From RUG334 sp045599645 (GTDB lineage Bacteria > Muiribacteriota > Ozemobacteria > Ozemobacterales > Ozemobacteraceae): a stretch of DNA of 64,000 nucleotides. Of the stretch, positions 35,240-43,931 are shown in pieces. The stretch covers positions 1 to 64,000 of the forward strand of contig JAZRWI010000080.1 in assembly GCA_045599645.1 (NCBI GenBank). Direction: 5' to 3'. The translations under genes were made by a program, and so were the position numbers. The notes under the pieces were generated by a model. It worked only from the letters and a program-made list of their open reading frames with translations. It did no database searches and was not told the origin of the DNA. Numbering within the stretch: the stretch's first letter is position 1; each line of letters begins with the position of its first letter.

Positions 35240-36145
35240 TTGTTTATAAAAGAGCTTATAGAGCAGTATTTAAGTTCTTTAGGGAAAGAACGGAACCTGT
35301 CACCTCAAACTATCAGAGGCTATCAGAATGACCTCAATTTTTTCGAACAGTGGTTGACCGCCAACAATATTAACGAAATAAGCAAAGCGGAAGCTCTCAC
35401 ACCAACCCAAATACGTGGTTTCTGGGCTGGTCGCAGAAAAGGCGGCTTATGTGCTGCCAGCATGCGAAGAGGACAATCTGCTTTACGCGGCCTATTCAAG
35501 TATGCCATGCGTCACGGTCTGGCAAATAAGAATCCAGTCGACATGATGGATTCTCCGAAGGTACAGCGTCCATTACCCAAAGCTCTCAGTCAGGAAGACG
35601 TGAATATGCTTCTAAATTCACCAGACTCCACTACCCTTTTGGGAATGCGAGACAAAGCCATCTTAGAATTGCTTTACGGAAGCGGACTCCGTGTTTCAGA
35701 AGTTTCCAATTTAACCTCTGAAAACATCAACCTTGAAGCTCAGACTGTAATAGTAAGAGAAGGCAAAGGCGGCAAAGACAGAGTCGTTCCACTGACTCCT
35801 CTTTCCTGCCAGGCTATTTCTCTTTATATAAACAATAGATTTTCCACAAAGCCGGAATGGCGCGAAGAAAAGCACATATTCCTGAACCACCTTGGCACAC
35901 CTCTGACAACCAGAAGCATCGCCAGATTAATAGATAAGTATGCGAGACAGCTGGCAATGATGATGAATATAACACCTCATCAGTTCAGACACAGCTTCGC
36001 CACTCACCTATTAAACAATGGCGCCGATATCAGAGCAGTCCAGGAAATGCTTGGACACGCAAGTCTCTCAACCACACAGATTTATACCCGTATAAGCAAG
36101 GAAAAGCTTCTACAGACCTATAGATCCTGTCACCCGAGAGCTTAA
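35240..36145 (+). CDS. xerC: Tyrosine recombinase XerC/XerD family
   Basis: 301 residues starting at TTG with AGAGGGA upstream. An N-terminal SAM-like core-binding domain (residues about 3-90) and a catalytic domain with all six residues: Arg in LLYGSGLRVSEVSNL, Lys in GKGGKDRVVPL, His-x-x-Arg in TPHQFRHSFATHLL, His in QEMLGHASLSTTQIY and the nucleophilic Tyr in the same stretch. Length and order match Xer chromosome-dimer resolvases rather than phage integrases. XerC/D identity cannot be fixed by eye. It lies just before the flagellar operon; whether it is cotranscribed is unclear because a promoter candidate lies between. Confidence 0.9.
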   Translation: MFIKELIEQYLSSLGKERNLSPQTIRGYQNDLNFFEQWLTANNINEISKAEALTPTQIRGFWAGRRKGGLCAASMRRGQSALRGLFKYAMRHGLANKNPVDMMDSPKVQRPLPKALSQEDVNMLLNSPDSTTLLGMRDKAILELLYGSGLRVSEVSNLTSENINLEAQTVIVREGKGGKDRVVPLTPLSCQAISLYINNRFSTKPEWREEKHIFLNHLGTPLTTRSIARLIDKYARQLAMMMNITPHQFRHSFATHLLNNGADIRAVQEMLGHASLSTTQIYTRISKEKLLQTYRSCHPRA

Positions 36146-36199
36146 GAAGACCTTTTTGAGATTATTTTCCAGAGATAACTACAAAAACAAAATATTTAC

Positions 36200-36227
36200 T
36201 AAATGTTTGTTAGATAGTTGTCGATAT
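36200..36227 (+). promoter_or_regulatory. Sigma28/SigD-type promoter candidate before flgB
   Basis: TAAA at 36200-36203, a 16-base spacer and GTCGATAT at 36220-36227. The Bacillus SigD consensus is TAAA-N14-16-GCCGATAT, so only one of twelve defined bases differs. Transcription would start about 25 bases before the flgB ATG at 36261. Confidence 0.5.
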
Positions 36228-36260
36228 TTATAGAAGAATAGAAAACAGGGAGTAAAGATT

Positions 36261-36683
36261 ATGTTTGAAAGACTGACTGGGACTGCGACTTTTAACCTTC
36301 TCGGCAAGGGTCTTGATGTTGCTGCAAAACGCAACGCCGTTATATCCAACAATATCGCTAACGTAAACACTCCCTTATTCAAGCGACAGATTGTTACATT
36401 TGAAGATGAAATGGCAAAGGTTTTCGATGGCCACGTAGACATTACCGGCCGCAGAGAAGACGACCGCCATATTCCCATAGGCGAAATCGATTACATGAAC
36501 ATTGGTCCTACAACAATCAAAGATCGTATCCATATTATGAGAAACGACAAGAACAATGTAGATATCGATGTAGAAATGTCAGATTTGGCCAAGAACACAA
36601 TGACCTATCAGATTCACGCTAATAGATTGGCTCAGATGTTTTCACAGCTAAACGATGTTATAAGTAGAGGTGCTAAGTCCTGA
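36261..36683 (+). CDS. flgB: Flagellar proximal rod protein FlgB
   Basis: 140 residues, normal length. The rod-family motif NAVISNNIANVNTPLFKRQI occurs near residue 30. FlgB forms the proximal rod of the basal body, exported by the flagellar type III system. It has GGGAG before its ATG. Ends on the A of the flgC start region (TGATG overlap), the usual flgB-flgC arrangement. First gene of the flagellar operon. Confidence 0.95.
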   Translation: MFERLTGTATFNLLGKGLDVAAKRNAVISNNIANVNTPLFKRQIVTFEDEMAKVFDGHVDITGRREDDRHIPIGEIDYMNIGPTTIKDRIHIMRNDKNNVDIDVEMSDLAKNTMTYQIHANRLAQMFSQLNDVISRGAKS

Positions 36684-37123
36684 TGAGTATGTTCAGAAGT
36701 ATTGATATTTCAGCTAGTGGTCTTACAGCAGAACGTCTACGCATGGATGTTATTTCAAACAACATCGCTAACGTAAACACTACCAGAACAGCAGACGGTG
36801 GTCCTTTCAGAAGAAAGATGGCCATTTTTGAAGCCCGTCATCATTACGGCCAGCGCGCATACCAGGATAGAATCAATCCTCAGGAACCAGGCCGCGGCGT
36901 TAGAGTTAATGCCATTATGGATGATATGACTCCATTCAAGCTCGAATACGATCCAAGTCATCCAGATGCTGACCCAGATGGCTATGTAAGAAGACCAAAC
37001 ATTGATATCGTTCACGAAATGGTTGATATGATTACAGCCACTCGTGCATACGAAGCCAATGTTACCTGCATCAGTTCTTCTAAGGACATAACCAATGCAG
37101 CTCTCAACATCAGTTCCAAGTAA
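36683..37123 (+). CDS. flgC: Flagellar proximal rod protein FlgC
   Basis: 146 residues. The N-terminal rod/hook signature is FRSIDISASGLTAERLRMDV followed by ISNNIANVNTTRTADGGPFR, and the C-terminal helix is HEMVDMITATRAYEANVTCI. These two amphipathic helices polymerise with FlgB, FlgF and FlgG in the rod. One base of overlap with flgB. Confidence 0.95.
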   Translation: MSMFRSIDISASGLTAERLRMDVISNNIANVNTTRTADGGPFRRKMAIFEARHHYGQRAYQDRINPQEPGRGVRVNAIMDDMTPFKLEYDPSHPDADPDGYVRRPNIDIVHEMVDMITATRAYEANVTCISSSKDITNAALNISSK

Positions 37124-37170
37124 TTAGCAGATATTATAGATTATAGATAAAATAAGTTAGGGTAAACAAA

Positions 37171-37473
37171 ATGAGAATTAACGAAAACCATCCGTTGCAT
37201 GGCGTTTTGAGTGATAAGCCCAGACGACCTTCCACCAACGCAAAAGAGCAATGGGGCTCTTTTCTTGATACTTTACAAACCGCTATTGGTGAAGTAGACA
37301 CTTTGGGCAAAGAATCAGAAAAACTCACACAAGACGCAGTATTGGGCAGAGTTGAAAACTTGCATGACGTTATGATTGCTGCCGAAAAGGCTAAGACCGC
37401 CATGAACCTCACTATTGAAGTTCGCGGAAAGGTTTTGGAAGCCTATAAGGAAGTAATGCGCATGAATTTTTAA
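37171..37473 (+). CDS. fliE: Flagellar hook-basal body protein FliE
   Basis: 100 residues. FliE joins the MS ring to the rod. The family C-terminal pattern is clear: GRVENLHDVMIAAEKAKTAM followed by LTIEVRGKVLEAYKEVMRM. The conserved order flgB-flgC-fliE-fliF supports the call. Confidence 0.93.
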   Translation: MRINENHPLHGVLSDKPRRPSTNAKEQWGSFLDTLQTAIGEVDTLGKESEKLTQDAVLGRVENLHDVMIAAEKAKTAMNLTIEVRGKVLEAYKEVMRMNF

Positions 37474-37595
37474 TTAGGCTCTTTACATATTTAGCTAGGT
37501 GTACTATAAATAAATAGATAATATAACAAACAGCTCCTGTAAAAAAATTATACATAGAACAAATCCACAGGAGTAAATTAGGGAGTGCAAGCAAA

Positions 37596-39494
37596 ATGAA
37601 CGATTACCTCAGGCAACTGTGGGAACCGATTTCAAAGCTGACCAAAAAACAGCTCATTATTTTAGGGAGCGTTGTTGGTCTCGTTGTCATCGGCATTATC
37701 ACAGCCACGATGTGGGGCACAGAAAAAGAGTATGTTCCTCTTTTCAAGGAACAATTGAAACTGGAAGACGCCAGTAAAATAGACGCTAAGCTTACCGAAT
37801 TAGGCTTAGACCACAAAATTGGTTCAACCGCCAATGAAATACTTGTTCCACTTACAGATAAAAGTAATGTATTGCTCAAGCTTGCCGAAGAAAAACTACT
37901 TCCTGAAGCCGATGCCGGTTGGAAGGAACTTGTTGATAACCGCTCCCTATTTCAAGGCACTACCCAGCAGGAATTCGACCTCAATTTTGTAAGAGGTCTC
38001 CAGGTTGAATTAGAAAAAACCTTAAAGAGAATGGACCCTATCGAAGATGCAAGGGTCACCATTGTTAAGCCTAAAAAGCAGGTATTTGCAGAAGACCAGA
38101 AGGAATCCTCTGCAAGCGTAGTTATTAAGCTTAAACCAGGCATGGTTGTAGACCAGAACCAGATCAGAGCTATCAGAGATTTAATCTGCTCTGCAGTTGA
38201 AGGACTTGAACCAGGCAATGTTAAGATTTCAGACACAACAGCCAGAGACTTAACCAGAATCATCGAAGATGAAGAATTAATGAGCCTGGATAAAGCCAAA
38301 ACCATCCAGATGAGACTTACCAGAGACAATGAAAAGCATCTCAAGGGCAAGCTCCAGAGCATGCTTGAACAGATTCTCGGTGATGGTAAGGCTATTGTAA
38401 GCGTAAGTCTTGAAATGGACTTTGACCAGAAGGAAGCAGTCAGTGACGTAGTAGTTCCTCCAGAAGGTCTGGACCACGGTATTACAATTTCTGAAAAAAC
38501 AGAAAGCGAACAATACGAAGGCCGCGATTTGATTGAAGACGGCGAACCAGGCGTAAACTCCAACCTTCCTCCAGGATCACCGGCATACCCTGGAACAGAA
38601 AATGGTGTATTAAACAAATACAAGCGTGACGGTGTAATTAAGAACTATGAAGTCACCAAATCAAAGGAAAAATTCGTTAAAGAGCAGGGCACAATCAAGC
38701 GTATGACTGCCTCGGTCATTATTGATGGCGACCCTGCAGAATATAAATCTATTGAAGACCAGATTCTTGCTATTGCTCAGACCGCCATTGGTTATAACAA
38801 ACTACGTGGCGATAAAATGACCCTCTTAGTATATAAATTCAGAAATGAAGATCTTGAACGCGCAAGACTTGAAATGGAAAATGAGAAGGAGCGGGAAAAA
38901 CAAATGTTTATGATTATTATGGGACTGCTTTGTGGCTTCCCAATACTTCTCGGTATCATCTTTATGGTAGCCAGAATATCCAGAATGCGAGCTATGGTTC
39001 AAGAACAGAAGCGTCTTGAAGCCGCTGCAGCTGAAGCTGAAAGAATCCGTAAAGAAAGAGAAAAAGCTCTCCTTGAACAGAATGAACGCCAGTGGAAGGA
39101 ATATGAACGTCGTTTCAGCGATACTAGAAACTGGTTCCCGGAAATCAAGGACGAAATGGAAAAGAAACGCAAGGTTCAGGACCTCAAGTTGGAAGCATGC
39201 AAATATGCTGCTGAACATGATGGTCTTCCAGCCGATTTCGAAGAAATGTGCCCGGAAGAAAAATATGCTTATCGTGAAGCATTCCAGAAGAAGGCAGATG
39301 GTAAACTCGAAGACGAAATCAAGAGACTTGAAGACATTATTGCTAAGCGCAATGCTGACAGACAGGATGAACTCAATAGTCTTGAAGCAGCTGCTAATGC
39401 TCGTGATGCTCTTGAAAAGCGTATCAGAGACCTTATTACCGAACAGCCTGAAAATGCAATTCAGGTTATCAAGACCATGATTAACAGCAAATAA
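37596..39494 (+). CDS. fliF: Flagellar MS-ring protein FliF with extended tail
   Basis: 632 residues, longer than the usual 530-570. Two membrane helices flank the periplasmic ring-building domains: about residues 22-42 and 437-460. Characteristic pieces are ELVDNRSLFQGTTQQEFDLN and KRMDPIEDARVTIVKPKKQV. The cytoplasmic tail is about 170 residues and strongly charged, predicted coiled coil (RMRAMVQEQKRLEAAAAEAE, DEIKRLEDIIAKRNADRQDE). It still ends in the short helix that binds FliG, RDLITEQPENAIQVIKTMIN. The extra tail may alter C-ring attachment. Confidence 0.95.
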   Translation: MNDYLRQLWEPISKLTKKQLIILGSVVGLVVIGIITATMWGTEKEYVPLFKEQLKLEDASKIDAKLTELGLDHKIGSTANEILVPLTDKSNVLLKLAEEKLLPEADAGWKELVDNRSLFQGTTQQEFDLNFVRGLQVELEKTLKRMDPIEDARVTIVKPKKQVFAEDQKESSASVVIKLKPGMVVDQNQIRAIRDLICSAVEGLEPGNVKISDTTARDLTRIIEDEELMSLDKAKTIQMRLTRDNEKHLKGKLQSMLEQILGDGKAIVSVSLEMDFDQKEAVSDVVVPPEGLDHGITISEKTESEQYEGRDLIEDGEPGVNSNLPPGSPAYPGTENGVLNKYKRDGVIKNYEVTKSKEKFVKEQGTIKRMTASVIIDGDPAEYKSIEDQILAIAQTAIGYNKLRGDKMTLLVYKFRNEDLERARLEMENEKEREKQMFMIIMGLLCGFPILLGIIFMVARISRMRAMVQEQKRLEAAAAEAERIRKEREKALLEQNERQWKEYERRFSDTRNWFPEIKDEMEKKRKVQDLKLEACKYAAEHDGLPADFEEMCPEEKYAYREAFQKKADGKLEDEIKRLEDIIAKRNADRQDELNSLEAAANARDALEKRIRDLITEQPENAIQVIKTMINSK

Positions 39495-39509
39495 TTGGAG
39501 CGCATATAA

Positions 39510-40565
39510 ATGAACGAAACTCAGTTGGCAGAACAAGCGATAATCAAGCCGGAAGATTATCCACCACTAACTATTCCTGGCAAAGCCAAGGCGGCTATCT
39601 TACTTGTTTTCTTAGGTCCTGAAACAAGTGGTCCTATCATGCAGGCCCTTACAGATCAGGAAATAGAAACAATTACTATTGAAATTGCAAAACAAAGAAA
39701 GGTTTCTACAGAAGAAAAGCTTTCTGTTCTGCTTGAGTTTGAATCATTGTTCATGGCCAGGAAGTTTTATGCTGAAGGTGGTCTCGAAACCGCTAAGCGC
39801 TTGCTTGAAAAAACCGTTGGTCCCGGTAAAGCTTTGGAAATTCTTGCTAAAATGGGTACTTCATTACAGCTCCAACCATTTGAAGCAGCAAGAACTGCCG
39901 ACCCAAGCCAATTGGCAACCCTTATTCAGAATGAACAACCACAGCTTATTGCTATGATTATGGCTTATTTGCAGCCAGAAAAAGCAGCTGTTGTATTGCA
40001 GTCCATGGACCACGATACTCAGTTGGAAATAGCTAAGCGTCTAGCTCTTATGGATAAAACAAGTCCTGAAATCACACGTGAAGTCGAAAACTTCCTGGAA
40101 GAAAAGCTTTCTTCTATCGTTGGTCAGGACCTCACATCTGTTGGTGGTATCGATACTGTCATCAGAGTATTGAATGCAGTAGACCGTTCTACCGAAAAGA
40201 ACATCATCGAAACAATGGAAGTTCAGGAACCTGTTCTTGCCGAAGAAATCAAGAAGAAGATGTTCGTATTCGAAGACGTTGTTCTCATCGACGACCGCGG
40301 TTTGCAGCGCCTCTTCAAGGAAATCGACCAGAAAGACCTTTCTATCGCACTCAAGGGCGTTACAGACGAAGTCAAGGAAAAATTCTACAAGAATATGTCC
40401 AAGCGTGCAGCAGAAATGCTCAAGGAAGATATGGCCTACATGGGCGCAGTTCGTATGCGCGACGTAGACCAGGCTCAGCAGCGTATCGTCCAGTTGGTCA
40501 AGAAGCTGGAAGCCAAGGGCGAAATTATTGTAGCAAGACCAGGCGAGGAGGAAATGATTGGTTAA
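39510..40565 (+). CDS. fliG: Flagellar motor switch protein FliG
   Basis: 351 residues, complete. Three domains: N (binds FliF), middle with NEQPQLIAMIMAYLQPEKAA (the EHPQ motif as EQPQ, about residue 147), and C with the torque helix region FVFEDVVLIDDRGLQRLFKE, keeping the conserved DDR charges that face the stator, then FYKNMSKRAAEMLKEDMAYM. It forms the rotor C-ring with FliM/FliN, which are not in the window. A GAGGAGG at 40545-40551 inside its 3' end serves the downstream paralogue. Confidence 0.96.
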   Translation: MNETQLAEQAIIKPEDYPPLTIPGKAKAAILLVFLGPETSGPIMQALTDQEIETITIEIAKQRKVSTEEKLSVLLEFESLFMARKFYAEGGLETAKRLLEKTVGPGKALEILAKMGTSLQLQPFEAARTADPSQLATLIQNEQPQLIAMIMAYLQPEKAAVVLQSMDHDTQLEIAKRLALMDKTSPEITREVENFLEEKLSSIVGQDLTSVGGIDTVIRVLNAVDRSTEKNIIETMEVQEPVLAEEIKKKMFVFEDVVLIDDRGLQRLFKEIDQKDLSIALKGVTDEVKEKFYKNMSKRAAEMLKEDMAYMGAVRMRDVDQAQQRIVQLVKKLEAKGEIIVARPGEEEMIG

Positions 40566-41007
40566 CCGAACTAGAAAAACGAATATCCTTGCAGATATTC
40601 TACAATTTTGTGATACAGAAACTCAGACCCGTCTGGTTACAGGCCTTACCCCAATTCTGAAAAAAGAAAACCGCTTAGATATTCTTCAGGAATTGAAAAA
40701 CAAGATAGTTCTTTTTGAAGATTTGGCTTATGCCAATAGCTCAGGCGTAGCCATGCTTCTTAAGTATGTTACAATCCAGGACCTTGCCATGGCTTTTCAT
40801 GGTGCCCCAGATGCTGTTGTAACCAATATAGCCCAGTCAATGTCCAAAAATATGTTCAGTGACCTCAAGGAAGAAATTGCTCTTCGCAAAAAAGCCACTA
40901 AGACAGACATTAACAATGCAAGAGAAAGAATACTTAAAGAAGTAAGACAGCTTATCAGTGAAAATCGTCTCTATATTGAAAAACCTGACGAAACCATGAT
41001 TTATTAA
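40558..41007 (+). CDS. Stand-alone FliG C-domain-like paralogue
   Basis: 149 residues beginning at a TTG inside the fliG stop region, with GAGGAGG 6 bases upstream. It aligns throughout with the last 110 residues of FliG: IVLFEDLAYANSSGVAMLLK for VFEDVVLIDDRGLQRLFKE, DLAMAFHGAPDAVVTNIAQS for DLSIALKGVTDEVKEKFYKN, and MSKNMFSDLKEEIALRKKA for MSKRAAEMLKEDMAYMGAV. The conserved Asp-Asp-Arg of the torque helix is replaced by Asn-Ser-Ser, so it probably cannot act as a normal torque element. Possible roles are a FliG antagonist, an adaptor of the C-ring, or a FliH-side partner. Confidence 0.75.
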   Translation: MVNRTRKTNILADILQFCDTETQTRLVTGLTPILKKENRLDILQELKNKIVLFEDLAYANSSGVAMLLKYVTIQDLAMAFHGAPDAVVTNIAQSMSKNMFSDLKEEIALRKKATKTDINNARERILKEVRQLISENRLYIEKPDETMIY

Positions 41008-41022
41008 AGGTAAAGCCAAGAC

Positions 41023-42153
41023 ATGTTTAGAATATTAAAAGCCAGCCAAGTAAAAGCAGTCGAAAATCCATTTTCCGTTGACAATGGTCAAAAGGTTGAA
41101 AAACCTAAGGAACCGGATATCGACCCAAATGAAGATGCTTTTGCTTCAGAAGCTTTTCAATTACTTTCTGGCGAAGAATTAGCCGGTGGACAAAAGATTT
41201 CAACAAAGAAACCCGCTAATCAGGCTCCAGATTCAAATCAAGCAGAATCAGACGCTTCAGCTGCACCTGAAGAAAAAACACCACCCAGGAAAGATGATGA
41301 TTCTTTTCTTTCCCAGGCTGCAAGAAAATCAAGACATGCCGCAGTTCTTGAAAAGCTTAAAATCAAAGAGCTTGAATTAGAAGCCCTTGAAGAAGAGCTT
41401 AGAGAATGGGAAGCACGTCTACAGCAGCAGGAAAGTGAATTATTACAGAAAGAACAGGAACTTTCCAAAGCTAATATTGAAAAGCGCCAGCAGATTGAAG
41501 CCGAATGTCAGCAAACCTTGAAAATGGCTAAGGAAGCAGCTGAATCAGTAAAAGCCGCTGCCAGGAATGAAGCTGAAACAATCAAAAAACAAGCTAAGAT
41601 TGAAGTTGATTCAGTTAGAGAAAGCGCTTATAAAGAAGGCTTCGATTCAGGCGAAGAAAAAGGTCTTGCCCAAGGCGAAGCTGAAGGCCTGAAGGAAATA
41701 GAAATCGACTGGAAGAATATGATGAACGAATCAGAAATGATAGTCAATGAGCTTCAATCCAGCCGTATGGGTCTATTAAAAGCCTCAGAAGAAGAAATGC
41801 TCAGACTTGTAATAAGCTTTGCCAAGACTGTTCTTAAGGTTGAACCAACAGTTAACCAGGAAATCATCCTGAAAAACATTGATGAAGCCCTTAACAATAT
41901 TATTGACGTTGATAAGGTTGTCATGCGCATAAACCTTCGCGATAAAGCAATGTGCGAAGCTCACAAGGAAAGACTTCTTTCAAGACTTGGTAATATTTCA
42001 GAACTTCGCATAGTAGAAGACCCAAGCCTTAGCGCAGGTGGTGTAAAAATTGAAACTGGTGTAGGCACTATTGACGCAACTCTTGAAACTCAGGCAAGAG
42101 CCTTAGAAAGAGCTCTTTTAAACAAATTTGAAAGTTCAATGACTGGTTCATAA
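41023..42153 (+). CDS. fliH: Flagellar export protein FliH-like
   Basis: 376 residues, longer than typical FliH (about 230) because of an acidic, disordered N-terminal ~95 residues. Then a long coiled coil (ELELEALEEELREWEARLQQ) with GxxxG-rich YKEGFDSGEEKGLAQGEAEG, and a C-terminal FliH/V-type ATPase subunit E-like domain (LLKASEEEMLRLVISFAKTV, LRIVEDPSLSAGGVKIETGV). FliH links the FliI ATPase to the export gate and C-ring. The stop precedes fliI by 2 bases. Confidence 0.9.
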   Translation: MFRILKASQVKAVENPFSVDNGQKVEKPKEPDIDPNEDAFASEAFQLLSGEELAGGQKISTKKPANQAPDSNQAESDASAAPEEKTPPRKDDDSFLSQAARKSRHAAVLEKLKIKELELEALEEELREWEARLQQQESELLQKEQELSKANIEKRQQIEAECQQTLKMAKEAAESVKAAARNEAETIKKQAKIEVDSVRESAYKEGFDSGEEKGLAQGEAEGLKEIEIDWKNMMNESEMIVNELQSSRMGLLKASEEEMLRLVISFAKTVLKVEPTVNQEIILKNIDEALNNIIDVDKVVMRINLRDKAMCEAHKERLLSRLGNISELRIVEDPSLSAGGVKIETGVGTIDATLETQARALERALLNKFESSMTGS

Positions 42154-42155
42154 TC

Positions 42156-43469
42156 ATGGGTTTTGCTTTTTCTGACTATACAAACGTTATTGAAAATACA
42201 AATACAATCAGGGTTAACGGCCGCGTCACCCAGGTTGTAGGTCTCCTTATTGAAGCAACAGGCCCACAGAATCCAGTAGGTGACGTCTGCAATATCATAA
42301 CTCCTAATGGTCCTCTTCCCTGTGAAATCGTAGGCTTCAGAAAAGATAGTGTTCTTTTAATGCCTTTGATTCATACAGAAGGAATCAGAAAAGGAGCAGA
42401 AGTAGTTCCTACAGGCCAGCCTTTAACCGCTCCGGCCGGTGATGAACTGCTTGGCAGATTATTGGACGGTTTAGGTAATCCAATTGACGAAAAGGGCGAA
42501 TTTTCAGCCAGCATCCATAGAGTTCCACTTAACCGTGAACCACCTAACCCATTTACAAGAAAAAGAATTCTTGAACCAATGCCAACAGGTGTTAAGGTTC
42601 TTGACGGACTTCTTACCATAGGTAACGGCCAGAGACTTGGTATTTTTGCAGGCTCTGGTGTTGGTAAAAGTACTTTACTAGGCATGATAAGCCGAACATC
42701 TAAGGCTGATGTAAACGTTCTAGCACTCATAGGTGAACGTGGTCGTGAAGTCAGAGAATTTTTGGAAAAAGACCTTGGGCCGGAAGGCATGAAGCGTTCC
42801 GTTATCGTTGTTGCAACATCTGACCAGCCTGCACTCGTTAGAATTAAAGCTGCTTTTACAGCTACAGCTATCGCAGAATATTTCAGAGATCAGGGCAAAA
42901 ACGTAATGCTGATGATGGATTCAGTAACTCGTTTTGCATTGGCACAGCGCGAAGTTGGTCTTGCAACCGGTGAACCACCTGCCACACGTGGTTACACCCC
43001 ATCTGTTTTTGCTATGCTTCCAAAGCTGCTAGAACGAGCAGGGACATCTCTCAAAGGTGCTATCACAGGCATTTATACAGTTCTTGTAGAAGGCGGTGAC
43101 ATGGACGAACCAGTTGCCGACGCCGTAAGAGGTATTCTTGACGGTCACCTTATTCTCAGCCGTGACCTTGCTCATCAGAACATTTATCCTGCAATTGATA
43201 TTCTGAGCAGTATTTCACGTCTTATGAACGAAATAGCAGATAAGAATCATCTCGCCAATGCTGGTAAGCTGCGCAACATATATTCAACCTATATGAAAAA
43301 TGTTGACGCCATTACACTTGGTGCTTATAAAGCTGGTTCTGACCCACGTATTGACGAAGCAATCAAAAAACAGCCTCTTATCGAAGCTTTTATAAAACAA
43401 GGAATTAACGAAGCTTGTCCATTCGAAGCCTCTGTTGCTGAAATAGCAAAAATAGCAGGCGGAAAGTGA
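42156..43469 (+). CDS. fliI: Flagellum-specific ATPase FliI
   Basis: 437 residues. An F1-beta-like ATPase of the flagellar type III export apparatus. Walker A GIFAGSGVGKSTLLGM, Walker B NVMLMMDSVTRFALAQREVG, and the family GEPPATRGYTPSVFAMLPKL motif are intact. Forms a hexamer with FliJ in the centre and FliH outside. Flanked by fliH and fliJ as usual. Confidence 0.97.
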   Translation: MGFAFSDYTNVIENTNTIRVNGRVTQVVGLLIEATGPQNPVGDVCNIITPNGPLPCEIVGFRKDSVLLMPLIHTEGIRKGAEVVPTGQPLTAPAGDELLGRLLDGLGNPIDEKGEFSASIHRVPLNREPPNPFTRKRILEPMPTGVKVLDGLLTIGNGQRLGIFAGSGVGKSTLLGMISRTSKADVNVLALIGERGREVREFLEKDLGPEGMKRSVIVVATSDQPALVRIKAAFTATAIAEYFRDQGKNVMLMMDSVTRFALAQREVGLATGEPPATRGYTPSVFAMLPKLLERAGTSLKGAITGIYTVLVEGGDMDEPVADAVRGILDGHLILSRDLAHQNIYPAIDILSSISRLMNEIADKNHLANAGKLRNIYSTYMKNVDAITLGAYKAGSDPRIDEAIKKQPLIEAFIKQGINEACPFEASVAEIAKIAGGK

Positions 43470-43478
43470 TAATCTGAA

Positions 43479-43931
43479 ATGGCATTTGAATTCAAATTGC
43501 GTCAGCTATTGCAGATAGCACTTCATGAAGAAAATGAAGTGAAAAATCGTCTTGCCAAAAAAGACGCTCAAATAGCTGAGCTTGCAACTAAAATTCAAAG
43601 CTTTAAGGATCAGCAGACTCAGGCGCTTGCTGAGCAGCAGCAGGCAATGTTTTCCGGAGACCTGATGAAGGTTCAGATGTATCCGCCTTACATACAGTCA
43701 TTGAAAAAATCAGAAGATTTTTACACCAATGAAATGCAGCTTCAGCAGAAGCAACGTGCAAAGATAATGGCCGAATACGTTGAAAAGCAACGAAAACGAA
43801 AAACCTTCGAAAAGATGGAGGAAGTTGACAGAGCCAAATACATTAAGCAGATGCAGAAAAAGGAACAGGCCAGATTAGACGAATTTGGTGGAAGAAAAAG
43901 AAATACATTAATGGAGCCAGACAATGCTTGA
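43479..43931 (+). CDS. fliJ: Flagellar export chaperone FliJ
   Basis: 150 residues, almost wholly charged coiled coil with many Gln and Lys (FKDQQTQALAEQQQAMFSGD, QLQQKQRAKIMAEYVEKQRK), the expected form of FliJ, the gamma-subunit-like stalk of the FliI hexamer. Sequence similarity in this family is low, so the call rests mainly on size, coiled coil and position after fliI. Overlaps the next gene by 8 bases. Confidence 0.8.
   Translation: MAFEFKLRQLLQIALHEENEVKNRLAKKDAQIAELATKIQSFKDQQTQALAEQQQAMFSGDLMKVQMYPPYIQSLKKSEDFYTNEMQLQQKQRAKIMAEYVEKQRKRKTFEKMEEVDRAKYIKQMQKKEQARLDEFGGRKRNTLMEPDNA

Noticed and set aside
37534..37573. CTCCTGT/ACAGGAG dyad before fliF as a ribosome-site switch
   Set aside because: The arms are only 7 bp with a 26-base loop, and a separate GGGAG stands nearer the start codon, so a regulatory hairpin is not convincing.
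37952..38623. Long open frame on the minus strand inside fliF
   Set aside because: It is antisense to a well-conserved gene, has no ribosome site, and shows compositional mirroring of the fliF frame.
38826..39536. Second long minus-strand open frame antisense to fliF
   Set aside because: Covers the coiled-coil part of fliF, rich in Phe/Leu/Ser as expected for the complement of Lys/Glu codons; no signal of a real gene.
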